A DNA stretch of 64,000 nucleotides from Shewanella ulleungensis (GTDB taxonomy: Bacteria; Pseudomonadota; Gammaproteobacteria; Enterobacterales; Shewanellaceae), in the NCBI RefSeq assembly GCF_014648315.1, contig NZ_BMQW01000014.1, positions 1 to 64,000 on the forward strand. Direction: 5' to 3'. Positions 25,309 through 34,500 of this stretch are shown here, piece after piece. The position numbers and the translations under genes were made by a program. Position 1 is the stretch's first letter. Each line of letters starts with the position of its first letter. The notes beneath the pieces are model-generated. The model had not been told where the DNA came from. It made no database searches and was given only the letters and a program-made list of their open reading frames with translations.

Positions 25309-26283
25309 CTAATCTTTGCTGAATACCGCACAATCACGGCCGTTTTCTTTTGCCAAATATAAGGCTTCATCAGCTCGTTTTAACCAAGTATCTGCTGTTG
25401 TTCCGTTGACCCAAGATGCAACACCAAAAGACACGGTAATCTCTTGGCCATCTGGTGTTTTTAATTCATTTTTGATAGCTGTTCGAAGATGTTGAATAAA
25501 TGCTTGTGGTTGGTTATTGGTATCAGGGATGAGTAATACAAACTCTTCTCCGCCAAACCGATAAAGACGATCGTGTTTACGAATATGAGTAGTCGTAATG
25601 GTTACAAAATCTTTTAATACTTTGTCACCCACCGCATGACCAAATTTATCATTGATTTTTTTAAAGAAATCTAAATCTAAAATAGCTAATACATGACTAA
25701 CGCCTTGACGTTCAGCAAGGGATAACGCGGCCTGAATATCTGTACTCATTGCACGACGATTTAAGGCTCCGGTAAGCGGGTCAACGCTATTGAGGGTTTC
25801 GAGTAAGCTAAATTGTTTTGCTCCGTGACTGGCATAAACAAAAGCGCTCATTGATAACATAATGATTGTGACAACAAATGAGTTGAGCGATACCGTTTCA
25901 AAAATATCTGATAACGCCAGTAAAGATAGGCAAGCAACAAGATTAATAATAAAGGCTTCTATCGGTTTAACTAAAATAAATGTACTTGCAAAAACAGGAT
26001 AAACCCATAAAAAGCTACCTGTACCATTCGCTACCACGATAGTGACGACACCAGCATTAATAAATATCGCCAATATGGCGCTAACCAAGCGAATTTTCTT
26101 AGCCTTATGCGCATAAGCAACAAGGGATACAATCCCAATAACTAGCGTCATATCGATTATTGCAGCAACATAATTGTGCTCAAGAAAACGAATAACCACA
26201 AACGGAAAAACACCCAGTACAGCAACAATACTGAGAAGCAGTAAAAGCGACAATTGATATTTTTCTTGCAACTGATTGATCAT
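25309..26283 (-). CDS. Membrane diguanylate cyclase (GGDEF)
   Basis: This 324-residue protein has an N-terminal half of about six hydrophobic segments (residues ~12-155) and a C-terminal GGDEF domain (~165-324). The active-site loop is RFGGEEF, and an I-site RKHD stands five residues before it, so both c-di-GMP synthesis and product inhibition are expected. DPLTGALNRRA marks the domain start. GAGAG precedes the ATG. It is a single-gene unit. The membrane domain has no named sensor family I can identify. Confidence 0.9.
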   Translation of the reverse strand: MINQLQEKYQLSLLLLLSIVAVLGVFPFVVIRFLEHNYVAAIIDMTLVIGIVSLVAYAHKAKKIRLVSAILAIFINAGVVTIVVANGTGSFLWVYPVFASTFILVKPIEAFIINLVACLSLLALSDIFETVSLNSFVVTIIMLSMSAFVYASHGAKQFSLLETLNSVDPLTGALNRRAMSTDIQAALSLAERQGVSHVLAILDLDFFKKINDKFGHAVGDKVLKDFVTITTTHIRKHDRLYRFGGEEFVLLIPDTNNQPQAFIQHLRTAIKNELKTPDGQEITVSFGVASWVNGTTADTWLKRADEALYLAKENGRDCAVFSKD

Positions 26284-26587
26284 AACGCTCTCGCCATAAA
26301 TAAAAAAACAGTCAAGCTCATCAATCGATACGTTGCCGTTTACAACACTTTATCGTCAGTATCATTAATGTTTTATTTGTAATTCATTCTTAGTCTAACT
26401 TTTGCATAACTATATTATGCAAAAGTAACATTAGAAGACAGTGTTATATGCACATCTTGTAAGCAATGTTACAGAGCCAAAAAGTAAACCATTAGAATAT
26501 ATGATAACGGGAGTTTATTGCTGCGTGACGACATTAATACAAAGATAACACCATACTGAGTATCATGCCGTTTTAGTGGCAATAAGC
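26284..26587. other. Intergenic region with a large palindrome
   Basis: The region lies upstream of the diguanylate cyclase and downstream of the methyltransferase, both on the minus strand. The notable content is the perfect palindrome at 26398-26426 and a second inverted repeat GTAACATT (26425-26432) / AATGTTAC (26465-26472). I see no gene. Confidence 0.5.
26398..26426. promoter_or_regulatory. Perfect 12-bp inverted repeat, candidate operator
   Basis: ACTTTTGCATAA and TTATGCAAAAGT flank CTATA. The two arms are exactly complementary. The site lies 115 bases upstream of the diguanylate cyclase start and lacks a T-run, so an operator for a dimeric regulator is more likely than a terminator. 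The centre TATATTAT could overlap a -10 element. Confidence 0.45.
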
Positions 26588-27238
26588 TTAGCGCAAAAAT
26601 GTCAAAATATGCCCTTTAAATACCTCAGGTAAATAATCTGTGTGTAATGGTTTTTGGTGAACAGAGCTAAACCCCAACTCAATCATTTTGGTTGACAGCT
26701 TATTCTTTTTACCTCGACCTGGATCAACTAAAATAACTTCACAAATGACGTTCGCATGGGCATTAATAAAGTTGGCTAACAAATCTACATGCTCATCTTC
26801 GTATAATAAATCGCTACCAATAATTAAATCGAACAAACCCAAATGATCTTTATCACTGGCCCAGTCAGCTTGTTCATAACTAATCGGTTTGTCTTGGTTT
26901 AGCTCAGTATTACGCAGTAAAAATTTCCCCACTTCAGGGTGATAATCTGTCGCTGTGATGTTGGCATGCCTTTTATTCAACAACAAGCTGCTCAATGCCA
27001 TGCCGCAACCTATTTCAAGTATGCGTTTATTGCCGGTGTAGTAATCATCAATATGATGCGCCAGCACTAAACTTGATGGCCACACAACACCAAAAAGCGG
27101 CCATGTTGCTGAAGATATACCGAGTTTTTCGGCAATACCACTAGGATCTGAAAACTCTTGTTTATCGCGTAATGTGCAAAGATGGATATCAATTAGGCCA
27201 AACTCGACCGTTTGGTAGCTTAAGCGAAGACTTGTCAT
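26588..27238 (-). CDS. Class I SAM-dependent methyltransferase, METTL21/nicotinamide N-methyase type
   Basis: The protein has 216 residues from ATG 27238, which has AAAAGG seven bases upstream; an in-frame start at 27304 lacks this. Motif I is ILEIGCGMALSSL, motif II TATDYHP, and the later FDLIIGSDLLYEDEH replaces the NPP loop of DNA methyltransferases, as in the METTL21-like protein lysine methyltransferases. WPLFGVVWPSSLVLA upstream of motif I is the expected N-terminal part. The substrate is unknown. It is a single gene. Confidence 0.82.
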   Translation of the reverse strand: MTSLRLSYQTVEFGLIDIHLCTLRDKQEFSDPSGIAEKLGISSATWPLFGVVWPSSLVLAHHIDDYYTGNKRILEIGCGMALSSLLLNKRHANITATDYHPEVGKFLLRNTELNQDKPISYEQADWASDKDHLGLFDLIIGSDLLYEDEHVDLLANFINAHANVICEVILVDPGRGKKNKLSTKMIELGFSSVHQKPLHTDYLPEVFKGHILTFLR

Positions 27239-27680
27239 TTGACGGCCTTTTAGTAATGATCGGCCAAGTATCAGGGATAAGTAACAAAACGTAACGCTAA
27301 CCAAACTATAGCAATCTGATGAAAAGACAATCTATTTAACCTCAACGGCAAATATTACATGACGGTTAAACGACTTTAAGCGATAAAAACACCACCAATA
27401 ATTATCCGTCAGCAAGGTTGCTGATGACTGTTTTATTAAAAGATGACACTTATCATCACAACATTATTAGCCTACTTTTATAGACTCAATTTGGGGCCCT
27501 CATAGCACTTCAACATTAACGATTAAAGCTGGTATCGCGGTTTTTAGTCTCGGGTGATTGTATCGAAGTGAAACCTCAGGTAATCTGCTTGTTCTTAATA
27601 CGCATAAATGGATATTTGAGCTAACTTGAGTGAGTCTAGTGAGCGAACGTCCCAATAGATTATTTGGAACCCCTGTCTAG
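27239..27680. other. Intergenic region upstream of pfaR
   Basis: This 442-bp region between divergent genes must carry the promoter of the pfa locus. I see no clear consensus promoter or long palindrome. GGGGCCC occurs at 27494. The ribosome site of pfaR is weak (GGAA eleven bases upstream). Confidence 0.4.
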
Positions 27681-28544
27681 ATGACAAAAAAGATAAATTC
27701 ACATCCAGAGCCCAGTTTGCATGAGGCTCGGCCACGTCCAAAAACGGTTAACCACCGAAATGCGACAACAACGCCAGAGATGCGTCAATTTATCCAACAA
27801 TCCGATTATAGCGTCAGTCAATTAGCTAAAATTCTTAATATCAGCGAAGCCACTGTCCGCAAATGGCGCAAGCGTGAGTCAATCGATAACACCCCTAATA
27901 CCCCACATAAACTCAATACCACGCTATCGCCGATGGAGGAGTACGTGATGTTAGGTCTGCGTTACCAATTAAAAATGCCATTAGACCGATTGTTAACCGT
28001 CACGCAAAAGTTTATTAATCCTAATGTATCTCGCTCAGGCTTAGCGCGCTGTCTAAAGCGTTATGGCGTGTCAAAACTCGATGACTTTGATAGCCCTTCT
28101 GTGCCAGAAAAATTCTTCAGCCAACTCCCTATTACCCAGGGAGCCAATATTAAAACCTATACCGTAAACCCTCAAACATTAGCTGATACCTTAGCGCTAC
28201 CGAGTCCAGATCATGACAATGTAGTTCAGGTCGTGTCCTTGAGCATTCCCCCGCAACTCACAGAACAACAAGGCTATTGTGTTCTATTAGGGGTCGATTT
28301 TAAGTCTGACTGGGTTTACTTAGACATCTATCAAGACAGCCATACCCTGGCGAGTAATCGCTATATGGCTTATGTGCTAAAGCACGGACCGTTTTATCTT
28401 AGAAAATTATTAGTACGAAACTATCACACTTTTCTTGCTCGTTTTCCTGGAGCAAGTCAATCAGCCGCTAATGCAGCTGCACCCCAACACCCGGTAACTG
28501 AACCTCAGTTATCAAACGGAGACTCAAATGAGCCAATCCAGTAA
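27681..28544 (+). CDS. pfaR: PfaR, transcriptional regulator of the EPA synthase locus
   Basis: The 287-residue protein has a helix-turn-helix at ~40-64 (YSVSQLAKILNISEATVRKW). A second block at 113-133 (NPNVSRSGLARCLKRYGVS) closely resembles the IS481-type transposase N-terminus. Residues 198-247 (CVLLGVDFKSDWVYLDIYQD, then FYLRKLLVRN) resemble the start of an integrase catalytic core. The first Asp is kept (D206), but the later LTDNG is replaced by LVRNY. This fits a regulator derived from a transposase. PfaR homologues activate pfa expression in Shewanella. It overlaps pfaA by 17 bases. Confidence 0.85.
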   Translation: MTKKINSHPEPSLHEARPRPKTVNHRNATTTPEMRQFIQQSDYSVSQLAKILNISEATVRKWRKRESIDNTPNTPHKLNTTLSPMEEYVMLGLRYQLKMPLDRLLTVTQKFINPNVSRSGLARCLKRYGVSKLDDFDSPSVPEKFFSQLPITQGANIKTYTVNPQTLADTLALPSPDHDNVVQVVSLSIPPQLTEQQGYCVLLGVDFKSDWVYLDIYQDSHTLASNRYMAYVLKHGPFYLRKLLVRNYHTFLARFPGASQSAANAAAPQHPVTEPQLSNGDSNEPIQ

Positions 28545-31500
28545 TATCGACAAGCGTTTAAACAAACGCTTAAAAGACATGCCTGTCGCCATTGTCGGCA
28601 TGGCGAGTATATTTGCCAATTCGCGTTACCTAAATAAATTTTGGGATTTAATCAGCGAAAAAATCGACGCCATTGTTGATATTCCAGACAGCCATTGGAA
28701 CGCAGACGATTACTACGATGCCGATAAATCTGCACCAGATAAAAGCTACTGTAAACGGGGTGGTTTTTTACCTGAAGTCGATTTCAATCCAATGGAATTT
28801 GGCCTGCCACCTAACATCTTAGAATTGACAGACACTTCGCAACTATTGTCGCTAGTAGTAGCAAAGGAAGTGTTAGCCGATGCCGGTGTTGATGCGCAAT
28901 ACGATACGGACCGCATTGGGATTACGTTGGGCGTGGGCGGCGGACAAAAAATCAACCACAGCTTAAGTGGTCGTTTACAATATCCTGTACTCAAAAAAGT
29001 ATTCAAAAACAGTGGTATTAGTGATGCCGACAGCGAAATGCTGATTAAAAAGTTTCAAGACCAATACATCCACTGGGAAGAAAACTCATTCCCAGGTTCT
29101 CTTGGCAACGTGATTGCTGGCCGTATTGCTAACCGATTTGACTTAGGCGGCATGAACTGTGTAGTCGATGCGGCTTGTGCAGGCTCGTTAGCGGCAATGC
29201 GCATGGCAATTACCGAATTGGTTGAAGGTCGCAGTGACATGATGATCACAGGCGGCGTGTGTACCGACAACTCACCGTCGATGTACATGAGCTTTTCAAA
29301 AACCCCAGCATTTACCACCAATGACACCATTCAACCGTTTGATATCGATTCAAAAGGTATGATGATTGGTGAAGGTATTGGCATGGTGGCGATTAAACGC
29401 CTTGAAGATGCTGAGCGTGATGGCGATAAAATATATGCGGTAATTAAAGGCATAGGCGCTTCATCTGACGGTAAATTTAAGAGTATTTATGCGCCCCGCC
29501 CTGAAGGCCAGGCAAAAGCATTAAAGCGTGCATACGATGACGCAGGCTTTGCTCCGCACACAGTAGGACTCATTGAAGCGCACGGTACAGGTACCGCTGC
29601 TGGTGATGTTGCCGAATTTAACGGCTTAAAATCAGTCTTTGCTGAAGATAATGACACTCAACAACACATCGCGCTTGGGTCGGTAAAGTCTCAGGTGGGC
29701 CACACCAAATCAACCGCAGGTACAGCTGGATTAATTAAAGCCGCATTAGCACTGCACCATAAAGTATTGCCTCCGACGATTAATGTGAGTGAGCCACATC
29801 CTAAATTGGGTATTACTGACTCACCGTTTTACCTCAACACAGAAACGCGTCCATGGTTGCCACGTCCTGACGACACTCCACGACGTGCGGGTATCAGCTC
29901 GTTTGGTTTTGGTGGCACTAACTTCCACATTGTGTTGGAAGAGTACCGTCAAGATCACGCTCGTAATGACAAATATCGTCAACGCGCGGTGCCGCAAAGT
30001 TTGTTAATCAGTGCTGACAACAAAGCTGCACTGCACAGTAAACTGACTGAGCTACAAGCTGAAATTGCTGTCATCGATGCAAGCGAAGCTAATAGTCAGG
30101 AACTGGCATTAACTGAACTTGGCCAACGCTTTGCCATTACAGAAATTGCGCCAACGGCAGCACGTTTAGGCTTGGTTGCGGCTTCAATTGCTGACTTAAC
30201 AGTGCAGCTCGCTCAAGCCCTAGCACAGTTAACCAACAATGATGCCGATAACTGGCAATTACCCACTGGCGCAAGCTATCGCAGTGCCAGTTTAGTTAAT
30301 AACAATGCAGCACCTAAGGTGGCTGCACTGTTTGCTGGTCAAGGGGCTCAATACGTCAACATGGCGACAGAGCTTGCGTGTTTTTATCCTGAAATGCGCC
30401 AACAAGTCATGCTAGCCGACAAAGTATTTGCTAAGCATAAGCAAACGCCATTGTCGCAAATTATGTACCCTATACCGGTATTTTCGGCAGATGGAATTGC
30501 TGCACAACAAGCTGCATTAACCAACACCGCCTATGCACAAAGTGCCATAGGTGCAGTCAGCATGGGCCAATTTGCGTTATTCACTCAAGCGGGTTTTAGT
30601 CCTGACATGGTTGCAGGACACAGTTTTGGTGAACTGTCAGCATTATGTGCTGCAGGTGTGATTAACCAAGATGATTATTATCAATTGGCTTTTGCTCGTG
30701 GCCAATCCATGTCGGCAACCCCCGCAGATCAAGATCCAGGCGTAATGTACGCAATTATTGTCCCTGCTCAATCAGCCGAAAATGGTGTCAACCAATTAGA
30801 ACAATGCATCAGTGCATTTGACGGTGTAAAAGTCGCTAACTACAACGCGCCAACGCAATTAGTCATTGCTGGGCCGACAGATACTTGTGCTAATGCAGCT
30901 AAAGCAATTACTGCAGAGTTAGGATTTAAAGCCATTGCATTACCCGTGTCTGGTGCTTTCCACACACCATTAGTTGGCCACGCGCAAAAGCCTTTTGCGA
31001 AAGCAATTAGCAAGGTTAAGTTTGCGAAACCTAAAGTGGCGTTATATGCCAACAGTACAGGTCAACTTCAACCAAGCGACGGCAAAGCAATTCAAGCCGC
31101 CTTTAGCGAACATATGCTGCAATCGGTACGTTTCAGTGAGCAACTCGTTGCCATGTACGATGCTGGCGCACGTGTATTTGTTGAATTTGGACCTAAAAAT
31201 ATTTTACAGAAACTGGTTGAAGCGACTTTAGGCAACAAGCCTGAAGCCGTCAGTGTTGTTAGCCTAAACCCTAACCCAAAAGGAAGCAGCGATACTCAGC
31301 TGCGCTTAGCGGCTTCGCAATTAGCGGTATTAGGTGTGACATTAACTGAGGTTGACCCTTATCAAGCGCCGTTGGCTGAACTTGCAAAAGAGTCTCCAAT
31401 GAACGTTAAGCTCACCGCAAGTAACTACATTAGCCCAAGCACACAAGCCAAAATGAACAAGTCATTACAAAATGGCGAAGTCACCAGTAAGACAGTGGAA

Positions 31501-34500
31501 GTACCTGTCGAGAAAATTGTGGAAAAAATAGTGGAAAAACAAGTGATCAAAACCGAATACGTTGAAGTGGCCAGTGCACCTACTGCATCAACTCACGAGC
31601 CTCTTACACAAGCGACTATCTCACACGCCACTGCGCAGCCAGCGCAGGCTAATGCTCCAATAAGCAACGACAGCTTAAGTGCGTTTTTTGCCGCTCAGCA
31701 ACAAACCGCCACTTTACATCAGCAGTTTTTAGCGATTCCACAGCAATATGGCGATACGTTCAATAGCTTGATGACAGCACAAGCTCAAATGGCATCATCT
31801 GGGGTTGCTATCCCAGAAAGCTTGCAACGCTCGATGGAACTATTCCACCAGCATCAAGCGCAAACATTGCAAAGCCACACACAATTTTTAACGCTGCAAG
31901 CACAAACCAGTCAAGCAGCATTGGCCATGTTACAAGGACAAGCACTTTCGGTCCCTGTAAACACATTTGCCAATACCGCCGCAGCGCCACAAGTGGCTGC
32001 AACACCTGTTGCTTCAACCCAAATACCAGTGATGACTCAAGCTGCTGTGTCAGTACCTGTTGCATCAGTGACTGCAACACCAGCACCGACATCCGTAGCA
32101 GTACCTGAGCCTATCGATCAAGTGACTCAACCAACTGCATCTATACTAGCAACAACACCTGTTACAAGTGCATCAGCAGGATTATCTGCTGACACGGTCC
32201 AACAGACCATGATGGCAGTAGTTGCCGATAAAACCGGCTACCCAACTGAAATGCTTGAACTTGGCATGGACATGGAAGCCGATCTAGGTATCGACTCAAT
32301 CAAGCGAGTGGAGATTTTAGGTACGGTGCAAGATGAGTTACCAGGCTTACCAGAGCTCAGCCCAGAAGATTTAGCCGAATGTCGCACCCTAGGTGAGATT
32401 GTTAATTATATGCAATCTAAGCTGTCTGCCGCGCCAGCGCCTGTATCGACTCAAACCGCTAGCGCACCTGTAGCACAAGTAACAACTTCGCCAACATCAG
32501 GTTTAAGTGCCGATACCGTATTAACCACTATGATGGCAGTGGTGGCCGACAAAACCGGTTACCCAACGGAAATGCTTGAACTTGGCATGGATATGGAAGC
32601 CGACTTAGGTATCGACTCAATTAAACGTGTTGAGATTTTAGGCACAGTGCAAGATGAGCTACCGGGCTTGCCAGAACTCAACCCTGAAGATTTAGCAGAG
32701 TGTCGCACTTTGGGTGAGATTGTTGACTATATGCAATCTAAGTTATCAGCTGTGCCAGCTCAAGCGTCCCCTGCTCAAGCATCAGGTTTAAGCGCTGAGA
32801 CCGTATTGAATACCATGATGGCAGTAGTCGCTGACAAAACAGGTTACCCTGCTGAAATGCTCGAACTGACCATGGACATGGAAGCCGACTTAGGTATCGA
32901 CTCAATCAAGCGCGTCGAGATTTTAGGCACAGTGCAAGATGAGTTACCGGGCTTGCCAGAACTCAACCCTGAAGATTTAGCTGAGTGTCGCACCTTGGGT
33001 GAGATTGTTGACTACATGCAATCAAAGCTTGCACCAGTACAGGAATCGACAATGCCAGCCACAGTAGCCGCATCTACTCAAGCGATAACAGTCCAAACGT
33101 CTCCAGCTCAAGCATCAGGCTTAGGCGCTGAGACCGTACTGAATACCATGATGGCAGTAGTCGCTGATAAAACCGGTTACCCTGCTGAAATGCTCGAACT
33201 GACCATGGACATGGAAGCTGACTTGGGTATCGACTCAATCAAGCGAGTGGAGATTTTAGGCACAGTGCAAGATGAGTTACCGGGTTTACCAGAACTCAAC
33301 CCAGAAGATTTAGCTGAATGTCGTACTTTAGGTGAGATTGTTGACTACATGCAATCAAAGCTTGCACCAGCAACGGCTCAAGCATCAGCAGTGGTATTGT
33401 CCGGCTTAAGCGCAGAAGTCGTACTGACCACCATGATGACTGTCGTTGCCGATAAAACCGGTTATCCTGCTGAAATGTTAGAGCTCACCATGGACATGGA
33501 AGCAGATCTTGGCATCGACTCAATCAAGCGTGTGGAGATTTTAGGCACAGTACAAGATGAGCTACCGGGTTTACCAGAACTCAACCCTGAAGATTTAGCA
33601 GAGTGTCGCACCCTAGGTGAGATTGTCAGTTATATTCAAGGTAAGCTAGGTGCACCAGCCTCTGCTACCGTTACGGCAACATCGAGTACTGAAGTTATCG
33701 ATACATCTGACTTACCGCCACACAGCGGGGTAGCGCTAAAAAAGTTGCCAGCGGCGGATAAACTAGATGCATGTTATTCAACAAACAGCTGCATTGTCAT
33801 CACAGATGACGGTCATAATGCAGGTGTACTTGCTGAAAAACTTCATGCTAAAGGATTAACCGTCGCCGTTATTCGTAACCCAGAAACCATCAGCACAGCT
33901 CACTCGCCTTTAAGCAGCGACATCAGCAGCTATGCCTTAACCAATATTGATGATGTCGCCATTGCCAAGGTAATAAGTGAGATTAGCGCTAAACACCCTA
34001 TTGCGGGTTTTGTGCACTTACAACCACAGTTTAACGCAGACAGCAAAGACTTAGTCAGTTGTAATGTGGCAGCAAAAGCCGCTGTTGATAACGCCTTTTT
34101 ATGGGCGAAACATCTGCATGCTGAATTTACTAAGCCACTACAATCCCGCATGAGTTACTTTACCGTAAGTCGTATCGATGGTGGCTTTGGCTACCTTGAT
34201 AGTGCAGCACTAAGTAAAGCTGAATTAAACCAATCGGCACTGTCTGGCCTCACCAAAACCTTAAGCCATGAATGGCCAAATGTGTTCTGCCGCGCGCTTG
34301 ATATCGCCAATAACATTGATGCCAAAACGTTTGCCAATGCCATTATCGCTGAACTGTTTGATGTTAATGGTGAAGCACCCAGTGCTAAACGCATTACCGA
34401 AGTGGGGATCAGCCAGCAAGGCCGCGCAACGTTAACTGCTGCGAGTAGACCTAACAATAGCGCAAGCTATCCTGCCGCCCAGCTTACATCACAAGACAAT

